NCBI GenBank assembly: GCA_947630185.1
Contig: CANRGT010000003.1
Span: forward strand, 56,574 to 120,573
Length of the DNA: 64,000 bases
Source: an uncultured Clostridia bacterium
Lineage (GTDB): Bacteria; Bacillota; Clostridia; TANB77; CAG-508
Direction: 5' to 3'
The translations under genes and the position numbers were made by a program. How positions within the stretch are numbered: the stretch's first letter is position 1; each line of letters begins with the position of its first letter. Below are positions 9,582 to 18,468 of the stretch, piece after piece. The notes beneath the pieces were generated by a model. That model made no database searches and was not told where the DNA came from. It saw only the letters and a list, made by a program, of their open reading frames with translations.

Positions 9582-12334
9582 ATGGGATTATTTAAAAGCT
9601 ATAGTGAAAAAGAAGTAAAAAGATTAAAACCAATTGTTGAAAAAATAAACAAATTGGAGCCTGAAATAGAAAAATTAACTGATAATGAGTTAAGAGAAAA
9701 AACAACAGAATTTAAAAAGAAATTAGAAGAAGGAAAAACGCTAGATGAAATTTTACCAGAAGCATTTGCAGTAGTAAGAGAAGCATCAAAAAGAGTTTTA
9801 GGAATGAGGCATTTTGATGTGCAATTAATAGGTGGTATTGTTATGCACCAAGGTAGAATTGCAGAAATGAAGACTGGTGAAGGAAAAACCCTAGTTGCAA
9901 CTTTGCCTGTATATTTAAATGCATTAACAGGAAAAGGTGTTCATGTTGTTACAGTTAATGACTACTTAGCAAGAAGAGATAGTGAATGGATGGGAAAACT
10001 ATATAAATTCTTAGGGCTAACTGTTGGCTTAGTTGTAGCTGGAATGGAGCCAGAAGATAAAAGAAAAGCATATGCTTGTGATATTACTTATGGTACTAAT
10101 AATGAATTTGGATTTGATTATTTAAGAGACAACATGGTAATTTATAAAAATCAATTAGTACAAAGAGAGCTAAATTATGCTATTGTCGACGAGATAGATA
10201 GTATTTTAATTGATGAAGCCCGTACACCTTTAATTATATCTGGTAGAGGAGCACAATCTTCTGAATTATATAAAAAGGCAGATAGATTTGTAAGAAAATT
10301 AACACCAAAAGTAATAGTTGAAGAAGATATAAAAAATGAAGAACAAGCAGAAGACAATGAAAACTACGATTACATTGTAGACTTAAAGGCAAAATCTGCA
10401 TCTTTAACACAAAAAGGTATTAAAAAAGCAGAACAAGAATTTAACCTAGAAAACTTTAACGATATTGAAAACTCTGAATTAGTACATAATGTAAATCAAG
10501 CACTTCGTGCACATGGAGTTATGAAAAGAGATATTGACTACATTGTAAAAGATGGAGAAGTGTTAATCGTAGATGAATTTACAGGAAGAATTATGTATGG
10601 AAGAAGATATAATAATGGATTACATCAAGCAATAGAAGCAAAGGAAAACGTTAAAATTGCAGATGAATCTAAAACACTTGCAACAATTACATTCCAAAAT
10701 TATTTTAGAATGTATCATAAACTTGCAGGTATGACTGGTACTGCAATGACTGAAGCTGATGAGTTTCAAGAAATATACAGACTAGATGTTATTGAAATTC
10801 CAACAAATAAACCAATGATTCGTGATGACCATAATGATATTATATATAAAAATGAAAATGCTAAATTTAGAGCAGTAGTACAAGATATAAAAGAGAGCCA
10901 TGAAAAAGGTCAACCAGTTCTAGTAGGTACAGTATCTATTGAAAAATCTGAAAAATTAAGCAATATTTTAAAAAGAGAAGGAATAAAGCATGAAGTATTA
11001 AATGCTAAATTCCATGAAAAAGAAGCTCAAATTATTGCACAAGCTGGTAAATACGGTGCCGTTACAATAGCAACAAACATGGCTGGTCGTGGTACCGATA
11101 TTATGCTTGGTGGTAATAGTGAATATTTAGCAAAAGAAGAAATGAGAAAGCAAGGCTATACAGAAGAACAAATAGAAATGGCTACAGCTTTCAATGAAAC
11201 AGATGATGAGGAAATTCTAGCATCTAGAAATAAATTCAAAGAATTAAAAGATAAATTTGATAAAGAGATAAAAGAAGAAAAAGAAAAAGTAATTGCAGTA
11301 GGTGGCTTAAAAATTATAGGTACAGAAAGACATGAATCAAGAAGAATTGATAACCAGCTTCGTGGTCGTAGTGGTCGTCAAGGAGACCCTGGAGAATCTA
11401 GATTCTATATTGGCCTAGATGATGACTTAATGAAGATATTTGGTGGAGATACAATTACAAAAGTATATAATACCCTAGGTGCAGATGAAGATATGCCAAT
11501 TCAAGCAAAAATACTTTCTAATGCAGTAGAATCTGCACAAAGAAAAGTTGAAGGCAGAAACTTCAGTATTCGTAAAAATGTGTTAAGCTATGATGATGTT
11601 ATGAATGTTCAAAGAGGAATTATTTATGATGAAAGAAGAAAAGTTTTAGACGGAGAAAACCTAAAAGAACATATAACAAACATGATAGATTCTTTGGCAG
11701 ATGAAACAGCACAAGCATACTTAGCAGATGAAGATAATATAAATATAGATTCTTTCCTTCAAGATGTAAAAGCAACATTTGGAATTTCAAATTTAGATTC
11801 AATAGATGATAAGCACGTAAATGCAAATAAAGTAGCAGAAGAATTAAAAGAAAGAGCACACAAAATATATGAAGAAAAAGAGCAAGAAATTGGTGAAAGC
11901 AATATAAGAGAACTTGAAAGAGTAATTATGCTAAAAATCGTTGATGAAAGATGGATGGACCACATCGATGCAATGGATGAATTAAAAGACGGAATTGGTC
12001 TTCGTGCTTATGGCCAAAAAGACCCTGTTGTTCAATACAGAATAGAGGGCGCTGATATGTTTGACCAAATGATAAATGACATTAAGACAGATGTTGTAAG
12101 ATTTCTTATGAATGCAAGAAAAAGAGAAAACGATATGCAAAGAACTAGCAGTATAAAAATTACAAGTCAAGGTTTGCAAGAAGCAGGAAATGAATTAAAT
12201 AATGGTGTTCCTAGAAAATCTGGTGCAGAAAGCACAACTGTTGTAAATAATGGACCAAAAGTAGGGAGGAACGACCCCTGCCCATGCCGGAAGCCGGTAA
12301 GAAGTATAAGAATTGCTGTGGTAGAAATCAATAG
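9582..12334 (+). CDS. secA: SecA preprotein translocase ATPase, C-terminal zinc domain read with two +1 shifts
   Basis: SecA drives Sec-dependent export through SecYEG. Seen: [28 protein letters not shown] (Walker A MKTGEGKT), [15 protein letters not shown] (Walker B region), [10 protein letters not shown], and [10 protein letters not shown] of the second helicase half. The zero frame continues to 12353 but its last 21 codons are nonsense after NDPCPC. Skipping the C at 12288 and the C at 12295 gives [16 protein letters not shown] and a stop at 12334, the canonical SecB/lipid-binding zinc finger (about 916 residues). Both extra C bases precede glycine codons (GGA, GGT). Without recoding the protein would lose only the zinc finger, which is often dispensable. 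The gene is normally next to prfB; an island separates them here. Confidence 0.95.
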
Positions 12335-12353
12335 AGTAACCACGAATTTATAG

Positions 12354-12382
12354 GAGCTATGGAAACATAGCTCTAATTTTTT
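12354..12382 (+). terminator. Intrinsic terminator after secA
   Basis: GAGCTATG-gaaa-CATAGCTC followed by AATTTTTT, beginning directly after the zero-frame stop of secA. Confidence 0.92.
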
Positions 12383-12438
12383 ACAACTTTTTTCTATACC
12401 TAACAATTATAAAATTGAAAAAATTTCCAAAAAAATTG

Positions 12439-12467
12439 TTGAATTTAATTTATATATATGATACAAT
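12439..12467 (+). promoter_or_regulatory. Promoter of the PBECR-like gene
   Basis: TTGAAT, 17 bases, TACAAT. It overlaps an upstream ATG at 12458, which therefore cannot be the start for this transcript. A partly similar AT-rich stretch recurs at about 13130. Confidence 0.55.
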
Positions 12468-12541
12468 ACAAATGTTCGCAAAACAAAAGAAGAGATTTGT
12501 TAAAGCAATATAATAATCTTAAATTAAAAGAAGGTAATAAA

Positions 12542-12940
12542 GTGCAATATATAACCAATTTAGATAAAAAGAAGTTAGGAGAGTATGAAAACAAATTAAT
12601 AACAGAAGAAGTAATTTTAACAGATGAAAGATTATATGAACATATATTGTTATTTCATGAAGAAGAATACAAACAATTACGACCATATATAAAAAGTATA
12701 ATTGAAAATCCTAATTATATAATTGAAGATAATAGACATAATGATACAATGATTTACTTAAAAGAAATTAATGATATAGGTAAAAATGGTAGAGTTATTA
12801 TAAAATTAGCATTAGGACAAGATGAAGAACACAATAAAAATTCAATTATAACATTAATGAAACTAAATAAAAGAACATGGAATCAGACTATAAAAAATAG
12901 AGGAAAAATTATTTGGAAAAGTAAAAACAAAAAATACTAG
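12542..12940 (+). CDS. PBECR-like (phage barnase-type) nuclease-fold protein
   Basis: The region opening EEVILTDERLYEHILLFH and closing with RVIIKLALGQDEE...NSIITLMKL plus a final WKSKNKK matches the pattern of PBECR domains: small barnase/colicin E5-like folds seen in phage and mobile elements and as toxin tips. I prefer the GTG at 12542, which has AGAAGG upstream, over the in-frame ATG at 12458, which lies on the promoter. It would then be about 132 residues. It opens the island inserted between secA and prfB. Whether it is catalytically active is unclear. Confidence 0.5.
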   Translation: MQYITNLDKKKLGEYENKLITEEVILTDERLYEHILLFHEEEYKQLRPYIKSIIENPNYIIEDNRHNDTMIYLKEINDIGKNGRVIIKLALGQDEEHNKNSIITLMKLNKRTWNQTIKNRGKIIWKSKNKKY

Positions 12941-12966
12941 ACAAAGATGAATAAAAGTTGTATAAT
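12938..12966 (+). promoter_or_regulatory. Promoter of the structured RNA
   Basis: TAGACA, 17 bases, TATAAT. It starts at the stop of the PBECR-like gene and places the transcript start near 12973, just before the first helix of the RNA. Confidence 0.6.
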
Positions 12967-12972
12967 AAAAGT

Positions 12973-13117
12973 ACAATATAAGTAGGTTATTTGAGGTGGA
13001 CAATAGTGCCATCCACACACCTAATAGGTCAAAAGAGATGCAGGATTTGGCACACCTGCCAGATAACCGATGGTTAAAAAGGTAGAGATTTAGGTCTTTA
13101 CCTTTAATTTTTTAGAA
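12973..13117 (+). ncRNA. Compact structured RNA: three-way junction with kissing loops and terminator
   Basis: P1 pairs 12985-12993 with 13060-13068 (GGTTATTTG/CAGATAACC, one G-T). P2 pairs AGGTGGA (12994-13000) with TCCA/CACCT (13012-13022). P3 pairs GCAGG (13040-13044) with CCTGC (13055-13059). The P2 loop holds GTGCCA (13006-13011) and the P3 loop holds TGGCAC (13048-13053), a perfect 6-bp loop-loop match. An intrinsic terminator (AAGGTAGAGA...TCTTTACCTT then T-run) follows at about 13078-13117. The promoter lies just upstream. I do not recognise the family. It does not match purine, TPP, SAM, c-di-GMP or SRP consensus motifs. It could be a free small RNA, or a riboswitch-like leader of the broken gene behind it. 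Confidence 0.6.
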
Positions 13118-13144
13118 ATATTACAAATTAATTTATATATATGA

Positions 13145-13287
13145 TGCAAAGAAGAATATTATTTTAATATTACTGATGTAATAAAAGCATTAACAGATAG
13201 CCAGATCCATCGCATTATTGGAGAACTTTAAAATATAGAATGATTAAAGTGGGAAAAGAAAGAATTGAAATATTTTATAATTTATAG
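13145..13287 (+). pseudogene. Remnant of a phage BRO-N antirepressor
   Basis: Two frames together read ..YYFNITDVIKALTDS / DPSHYWRTLKYRMIKVGKE.., the heart of the BRO-N domain (DPSxYWRxLKxR) of phage antirepressors. The frame is lost around 13200 (a base is missing relative to the family), there is no start codon, and the ORF stops early at 13287. This break is not at a CGG. It is a decayed prophage or mobile-element trace inside the secA-prfB island. Confidence 0.6.
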
Positions 13288-13352
13288 TAAAATTAAAGCA
13301 ATTAAAATAATAAACAATGTTAGAAAATAAAGAACAAGAAGGGTAATAATAG

Positions 13353-14552
13353 ATGAAGCGACTATTAAGAATAAGTTTTAATCAAGCAATTTTTTCATTT
13401 ATACCTATACTATCTTGGATTATGCTTGGATTGATATTAGATAAGAATCTGTCAAATGTTTTTACACTTACATATCCATTACAGTTTATTTGGATGATCT
13501 TCAAGTCTGTTTTTGCTACAGGAGCTAATATCAGTAAAGAAAAAGATAAAAATGAAAATGCAGTATTGTCTGGAATGACATTAGGAATAATTATAGGATT
13601 TATTGTATTTATATTTATTGCAATAAATATAAAAAGCTATATAGAATTTATGAATATGGATTATAGTATATATAAAGAATTTGCAATTTATTCAGTAATA
13701 CAGTTATATATACAATTAGTTTTTTCTTTTGTGATGGAAAAACTATATTTTGAAGGAAAAGAAAAAATAGCAAATAAATATATGCTTACTCTTAACATAT
13801 TAAATTTTGGAGTATTGATAGGATTATCTTTACTTATAAAAAATAAAGCAATAATTGTAGCAATAACATTATTTGTAATCTTAATATATACTTTACTAAT
13901 AACAATAAAACAGTATAGGAAGTTTAAATTTAAAATTAACTTATTAAAAAATATAAAGTATGAATCAGTTCCTATAGTAAAAGATACTTTTTATTTCATA
14001 ACATATTTATTTGGATTTAGTAATGCTTTAGAATTTGGAGAAGAATATATAGTTGCATTAAACTTTGTAGCATTAGTAACTGATACACAATGGGATTCAT
14101 TATGTGCAATAGATACAGTTGCAAAAATTGATATAAGTAAAGGAAAATTTAATTATAAGGAACACATAAGAAATGCTTATAAACTGATAGGAATATTATT
14201 GTCTACAACTTTCCTAATGATATTATTTTCATATAGATATTATGAATTAAATTTTGTTATAACTTTAATGTATTTAAGTGTAGAAATTGTAAACTTTTTA
14301 GTAGAGCCACTTTATGAACTAAAAATATGCTATTTACAATTAACAGATAAATTCGAAAGTAAAGTAGCATCAAATAAGATAGTAGCATCTGGAATAAGAG
14401 TTGTAACATCATTTTTAAAAACACCTTTCTGTACTGCAATAGGACAAACACTTTCAATGATAGAACAATATATAGTTGTAAATATAATATTTTATAGAAA
14501 TTTCAAAATAAACAAAGATGGAATAATAGAAAATATAAAAGTTATGAAATGA
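13353..14552 (+). CDS. MATE/flippase-like multispanning membrane protein
   Basis: The 399-residue protein has about ten to twelve hydrophobic segments and starts MKRLLRISFNQAIFSFIPIL. The order of helices and the phrase FTLTYPLQFIWMIFKSVFATGANI resemble the MOP superfamily (MATE and polysaccharide flippases), which move drugs or lipid-linked sugars across the membrane. The family match is by pattern only; the substrate is unknown. A GAAGGG site precedes the ATG. It sits in the accessory island, is very AT-rich, and has no polysaccharide genes beside it. Confidence 0.55.
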   Translation: MKRLLRISFNQAIFSFIPILSWIMLGLILDKNLSNVFTLTYPLQFIWMIFKSVFATGANISKEKDKNENAVLSGMTLGIIIGFIVFIFIAINIKSYIEFMNMDYSIYKEFAIYSVIQLYIQLVFSFVMEKLYFEGKEKIANKYMLTLNILNFGVLIGLSLLIKNKAIIVAITLFVILIYTLLITIKQYRKFKFKINLLKNIKYESVPIVKDTFYFITYLFGFSNALEFGEEYIVALNFVALVTDTQWDSLCAIDTVAKIDISKGKFNYKEHIRNAYKLIGILLSTTFLMILFSYRYYELNFVITLMYLSVEIVNFLVEPLYELKICYLQLTDKFESKVASNKIVASGIRVVTSFLKTPFCTAIGQTLSMIEQYIVVNIIFYRNFKINKDGIIENIKVMK

Positions 14553-14722
14553 AGAAATGTTTCTAAAAAACAGTATGGTTATCTGATTTAAATTAATTAT
14601 AAACAAATTCTAGCTTTACAATTTACATAAAATGTAGTATAATTTTAATGCAATTACCTATTGTTTTTTCAGTGCAAGATGAAAAAACTCTATTTAATAA
14701 TTATTAAAGGAGTTGTATCAAG

Positions 14723-14908
14723 ATGAAATATGATATTATTTCTGCTTGGGGAGACGATTTATCTGAAATAGAAGAAAAAATAAAATCATTGGTTAATGAA
14801 AAAATACTTAAAGGTTGGAAACCGCTTGGAGGTATATCAATATCGAGCTACGAAGTTGGTTATACTACTTGGCATACTGCTGCCCAAGCAATGATAAAGG
14901 AAAGATGA
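14723..14908 (+). CDS. DUF1737-like small protein
   Basis: The 61-residue protein MKYDIISAWGDDLSEIEEKI..., with GWKPLGGISIS near the middle and QAMIKE at the end, matches the DUF1737 pattern (a short alpha-beta module: helix, GW-P-GG strand, FxQAM(I/V)K end). Function unknown; often carried on mobile elements. AAAGGAG lies 11 bases before the ATG. A terminator follows. Confidence 0.7.
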   Translation: MKYDIISAWGDDLSEIEEKIKSLVNEKILKGWKPLGGISISSYEVGYTTWHTAAQAMIKER

Positions 14909-14937
14909 ATAAGAAAACCTTAAATAATTAATTTGAA

Positions 14938-14976
14938 AAGGCTAGCTGCTTGCACAGCTGGCTCTTTTTATTGTGA
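14938..14976 (+). terminator. Intrinsic terminator after the DUF1737 gene
   Basis: AAAAGGCTAGCTG and CAGCTGGCTCTTTT form an imperfect stem followed by TTTTTA. Confidence 0.7.
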
Positions 14977-14984
14977 AGAAACAA

Positions 14985-15036
14985 GGTTCTCGGGTACCCA
15001 CCCACAAGCTTTGATTGTGATGGTGGGTGAGGTTCT
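14985..15036. other. GC-rich hairpin in intergenic region
   Basis: ACCCACCCAC and GGTGGGTG pair over a 16-base loop, flanked by repeated AAGGTTCT/AGGTTCT. It is conspicuously GC-rich for this region. Possible RNA structure or small repeat; no known family recognised. Confidence 0.4.
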
Positions 15037-15120
15037 TATATAACAAAAATCAAAAATTGTTGGTATATAGGACATTCCAAGCATAATATACTTAAATAAA
15101 GAAAATAAAAGGAGTATGTT

Positions 15121-15879
15121 ATGAAAGTAATTACTATGAAAAGAAAAAAATTTTTAAAAGCTACGGCTATAATATCATTTATACTGGTAATGGCAATGTT
15201 TACAACTTCATTTGGTATGCAACATTATTATAATGTTGATTTTTCAACAGGATTAGTAACTGCAAGCACTCTTAATGTAAGAAATGGTCCGGGAATACAA
15301 TATAAAGTCATTGCAACTGTAAATAAAAACGAATATATTAGAGTATTTGCAGGAGTTGGTGATTGGTATATTGTACAAATAGAAGGAGATTATGTTGGAG
15401 CAGTAAATAAAAAATATGTAAAACCAATTTATCCAAGCTCATCAAATGGTGGAAATACGAATAGCAATACAGGAAACACACAAATATCATCTACTATGAA
15501 TTCAGATGAAAAAGAAGTTTTTAACTTAATTAATCAGCAAAGAATCAATAACGGATTAACAGCATTAAAAGTAGATGAAGAAGTGCAAAGAGTAGCAAGA
15601 ATAAAAGCCCAAGATATGGTAGACAATAATTACTTTTCTCATACATCACCAATATATGGCTCTCCATTTGATATGTTAAAGAGCTTTAAAATATCATATA
15701 AAACTGCAGGAGAAAATATAGCTGGAAATTCAAGTAATAGTGGCGCTGTTAATGCTTGGATGAATTCATCAGGACATAAAGCAAATATTTTAAATTCTAG
15801 TTATAATTATACTGGAATCGGAGTAGTTAGTAGTCCTAAGTATGGTAAAATTTTTGTGCAGATGTTTATTGGAAAATAA
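15121..15879 (+). CDS. Secreted SH3b-CAP (SCP/PR-1, YkwD-like) protein
   Basis: A signal peptide (residues about 1-32: basic KRKKFLKATAIISFILVMAMF) is followed by a bacterial SH3 domain (TASTLNVRNGPGIQYKVIATV, about 40-100), a Ser/Asn/Gly linker, and a CAP domain (about 125-252) with NLINQQRINNGLTALKVDEE, the first His in NNYFSHTSP, GENIAG and the second His in SSGHKANIL. CAP proteins with SH3b bind the cell wall; in Bacillota several are spore or envelope proteins. GGAG lies 7 bases upstream of the ATG. Monocistronic. Confidence 0.9.
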   Translation: MKVITMKRKKFLKATAIISFILVMAMFTTSFGMQHYYNVDFSTGLVTASTLNVRNGPGIQYKVIATVNKNEYIRVFAGVGDWYIVQIEGDYVGAVNKKYVKPIYPSSSNGGNTNSNTGNTQISSTMNSDEKEVFNLINQQRINNGLTALKVDEEVQRVARIKAQDMVDNNYFSHTSPIYGSPFDMLKSFKISYKTAGENIAGNSSNSGAVNAWMNSSGHKANILNSSYNYTGIGVVSSPKYGKIFVQMFIGK

Positions 15880-15919
15880 TTAAATATGTATATTATTCAT
15901 AAAAAAGAGTATAATAATA

Positions 15920-15948
15920 TTGACGTACGTAAAAACGTATGATAAAAT
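15920..15948 (+). promoter_or_regulatory. Autoregulated promoter of the YefM-YoeB type operon
   Basis: TTGACG, 17 bases, TAAAAT. The spacer contains the palindrome TACGT-aaaa-ACGTA (15926-15939), well placed for repression by the antitoxin-toxin complex, as in other Phd/YefM operons. Confidence 0.7.
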
Positions 15949-15972
15949 ATTATTATATAGGAGGTGCATAAG

Positions 15973-16221
15973 ATGACTAACACAAATATAACAAATTTTA
16001 GAAAAGATATTTATAAATTATTAGAAAATGCTATAAAATATAATGAACCAATAAATGTATCTACCAAAAGTGGTAATGCCGTTATTTTATCTGAAGAAGA
16101 TTATAACAGTTTAATGGAAACAGTATATATTTCATCTATACCTAAATTAAAAGAAGAACTTATTGAAAGAAAAAATTCATCTGATGAAGATTTTGTATCA
16201 GAAGATGAGGTGGAGTGGTAA
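15973..16221 (+). CDS. Phd/YefM family antitoxin
   Basis: The 82-residue product MTNTNITNFRKDIYKLLENAI continues with the YefM pattern NVSTKSGNAVILSEEDYNSLMETVYI and an acidic C-terminus (SDEDFVSEDEVEW) that would neutralise the toxin. The N-terminal part forms the DNA-binding dimer. AGGAGGTG precedes the ATG at 15973. The stop directly abuts the toxin start, giving translational coupling. Confidence 0.92.
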   Translation: MTNTNITNFRKDIYKLLENAIKYNEPINVSTKSGNAVILSEEDYNSLMETVYISSIPKLKEELIERKNSSDEDFVSEDEVEW

Positions 16222-16488
16222 ATGTATAAAATTGTATATCATAAAAATGCATTAAAAGATATTGAAAAGTTAAAGAAAAGCAATTTAGCAAAGAAAACCA
16301 AGTCTTTAATTGAAATACTAAAAGATAATCCATTTCAAAATCCTCCGCCTTATGAAAAATTATTAGGAGATTTAAAAGATTTATATTCAAGAAGAATAAA
16401 TATACAACATAGACTTGTATATGAAGTATTAGAAGATAAAAAAACGGTAAGAATATTAAGTATGTGGTCACACTATGAAAATATATAA
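16222..16488 (+). CDS. YoeB/Txe family mRNA interferase toxin
   Basis: The 88-residue RelE-fold protein starts MYKIVYHKNALKDIEKLKK, with the YoeB block FQNPPPYEKLLGDLKDLYSRRINIQHRLVYEVL and C-terminal WSHYENI. The conserved Glu, Arg and terminal His/Tyr of YoeB nucleases are present. It cleaves mRNA at the ribosomal A site. It starts at the base after the antitoxin stop. A strong terminator closes the operon. Confidence 0.93.
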   Translation: MYKIVYHKNALKDIEKLKKSNLAKKTKSLIEILKDNPFQNPPPYEKLLGDLKDLYSRRINIQHRLVYEVLEDKKTVRILSMWSHYENI

Positions 16489-16506
16489 CTAGTTTACTTC
16501 AACTTG

Positions 16507-16551
16507 AAAAAAGCTCAAAATTATGTTACAATAATGTTATGAGCTTTTTTA
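16507..16551 (+). terminator. Intrinsic terminator of the toxin-antitoxin operon
   Basis: AAAAAGCTCA pairs with TGAGCTTTTT over an internally AT-rich arm and ends in six T residues. Confidence 0.85.
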
Positions 16552-16635
16552 ATGCTCTCAAACAAATTTTGAGGGCAGACTGACAAAAAAGTTTCCCTCG
16601 AAAAATTTATTTTAAAATTTTAGGAGGAAACAAAA

Positions 16636-16956
16636 ATGGAAGGAACTTTGTTATCAAGGTCTGTGGAAGTAATCAGAAAATTAAGAGAACTTAATGTTTT
16701 AGGACGGGATGAAATAGTAAATTATTCCAGTCATAAGAGAGAAAACTCTACTAAGCGTATTACCAATCTGACAATCATGTTTAGAGAAGGAAGAAAATCT
16801 AACCATTCCGACATTAAAACTACTAGCCAAGCGCTTGTAGATGAATTCGGTAAGGATGTTGTTATCAAAATGTTCTATAACGATAGAGCAGTCAACGAAA
16901 CATCTGACGATTGCCGTGTGGATACATTAGTTTGCCTGATAGAAACAGATGAATAG
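16636..16956 (+). CDS. Orphan protein with atypical codon use (in-frame CGG)
   Basis: The 106-residue product (MEGTLLSRSVEVIRKLRELN...) is not recognised. It is basic in the middle, acidic at the end, and has no membrane segment. The codons (CTG, ACC, GTC, GCC, CGT) and base composition are richer in G and C than neighbours. It contains CGG at 16707-16709 (GGA CGG GAT) read as Arg; a +1 shift there would hit a stop within three codons. AGGAGG precedes the ATG, and a GAGGG/CCCTC hairpin lies in its leader (about 16569-16604). The features suggest recent acquisition within the island. Confidence 0.65.
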   Translation: MEGTLLSRSVEVIRKLRELNVLGRDEIVNYSSHKRENSTKRITNLTIMFREGRKSNHSDIKTTSQALVDEFGKDVVIKMFYNDRAVNETSDDCRVDTLVCLIETDE

Positions 16957-16964
16957 TTCCAATG

Positions 16965-16999
16965 AATGAACAGCTTTTACAAGTTGTTCATTTATTTTT
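16965..16999 (+). terminator. Intrinsic terminator
   Basis: AATGAACA and TGTTCATT, with inner CTT/AAG, followed by TATTTTTT. Confidence 0.88.
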
Positions 17000-17147
17000 T
17001 GTAAAAGTATTGCTAAGTGCTACTATTATTTGATATATTAAATGCAAATAATAGAGTCTTAATGATTAAAAATAATAAGTTAATTCTAGTAAATGAATGA
17101 TTAAAATATAATAAACTAATTTTATTTTTATGAAGGAGAGTGAAAAA

Positions 17148-18258
17148 ATGCTAGAGCTAGAAGAAAATAATAGGCTTTTACAAGAATTAAAACAAAAATT
17201 ACAACAGATAGGTGATTCACTTTGACATCACTAAATTAAAAAATGACCTATTAACATTAGAAGAGCAAACAACAAATCAAGACTTTTGGCTTGATAGTAA
17301 AAATAGTTCTATTGTATTAAAGCAAATAAATCAACTGAAAAATAAAATAGAAGGTTATAACAAGATAGAAAATGAGATAAACAATATTATTGAAATGAGT
17401 GAGCTTTTATCAGTAGAGCCAGATGATGAAATGGCAAAAGAGGTTTTGAAAGCAACACCTAATTTACAAAAAGAAATTGAAAAGTTGGAAATAACAACTT
17501 TGCTATCTGGAAAATATGATGCTAACAATGCAATACTTACAATCCATCCAGGAGCAGGTGGAACCGAAGCACAGGACTGGGCAGAAATGCTTTATCGTAT
17601 GTATACAAGATGGGGAGCATCAAATGGTTACGAAGTTAAAGAATTAGATTACTTAGAAGGAGAAGAAGCAGGCTTAAAAAGTGTTACATTTTCAGTATCA
17701 GGAGAATTTGCTTATGGATATTTAAAAGGAGAGATGGGTGTTCATAGATTAGTTAGAATATCTCCTTTTGATGCAGGAGGAAGAAGACATACTTCTTTTG
17801 CATCTGTTGAAGTATTACCAGAAATTACAGAAGATATAGAAATAGATATAAATCCAGATGATTTAAGAATAGATACCTATAGGTCTTCAGGAGCAGGAGG
17901 ACAACATATAAACAAAACCTCATCAGCAGTTAGAATAACACATTTACCAACAAACATTGTAGTTGCTTGTCAATCAGAACGCTCGCAAATACAAAATAGA
18001 GAAACAGCAATGAAAATGCTAAAATCGAAATTATTAACATTAAAGGAACAAGAACAAAAAGATACAATAGATGAACTAAAAGGTGTTCAAATGGATATTG
18101 CTTGGGGAAGTCAAATTCGTTCATATGTATTTTGCCCATATACACTTGTAAAAGACCATAGAACTAATTACGAAGTAGGAAATGTTCAAGGGGTAATGGA
18201 CGGAGATTTGAATGGTTTTATTGATAGCTATTTGAAATTTATCATTAAAAAATATTAG
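17148..18258 (+). CDS. prfB: Peptide chain release factor 2 with programmed +1 frameshift
   Basis: RF2 releases peptides at UGA and UAA. The start at 17148 follows GAAGGAGAG. The first 25 codons end ..GDSL then TGA (17223-17225); the shift site is CTT TGA C with an SD-like AGGTGA a few bases upstream. Skipping one base gives DITKLKNDLL and the complete protein (about 369 residues), including the GAGGTEAQDWAEML start of the catalytic domain, SSGAGGQHINKTSSAVRITH (GGQ loop) and the anticodon-like SPF (RISPFDAGG). This is the classical autoregulated frameshift: low RF2 favours the shift. It is separate in kind from the CGG breaks. Confidence 0.97.
17217..17226 (+). promoter_or_regulatory. RF2 programmed frameshift site
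   Basis: CTT TGA C at 17220-17226 with AGGTGA about 4 bases upstream as internal Shine-Dalgarno. The ribosome moves from CTT to TTT-GAC in the +1 frame. Confidence 0.92.
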
Positions 18259-18259
18259 T

Positions 18260-18374
18260 TATAGCTTAAAATATTATGTTTTGTAGCACCGCTTAAGCGT
18301 CCTAAGCGAAGCGCGTTTGGAGCAACTTTATGTTGCGACAGCAAGGTGCAAAAAACATAATATTTTAAGCTATA
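18260..18374. repeat. Palindromic intergenic element, copy 2 of 3
   Basis: Perfect 23-base arms (18260-18282 and 18352-18374) begin one base after the prfB stop. The core shares AAGCGAAGCGCGTTTGGAGC and GCGACAGCAAGGTGC with copies 1 and 3. The inner hairpin is GCAAC-tttat-GTTGC here versus GCACC-GGTGC in copy 1, so the helix is kept while its sequence changes. Confidence 0.88.
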
Positions 18375-18410
18375 GAAAAAACATTTTTTAAGAATATGGC
18401 ATATAATATA

Positions 18411-18447
18411 CAAGTCAAATTTAAAGTTAAATTGACTTGTATTTTTT
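18411..18447 (+). terminator. Intrinsic terminator upstream of aspartokinase
   Basis: CAAGTCAA and TTGACTTG with inner TTTAA/TTAAA, followed by TATTTTTTATTT. Confidence 0.85.
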
Positions 18448-18468
18448 ATTTAAGGATTTGTGATTCTT

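Noticed and set aside
12973..13117. c-di-GMP (GEMM-I) riboswitch, because of the string ACCGATGG
   Set aside because: Other GEMM-I conserved elements are missing; the match is short and falls outside the aptamer core.
13145..13287. Another CGG frameshift
   Set aside because: The break in the BRO-N remnant has no CGG and the fragment lacks a start, so it is ordinary decay.
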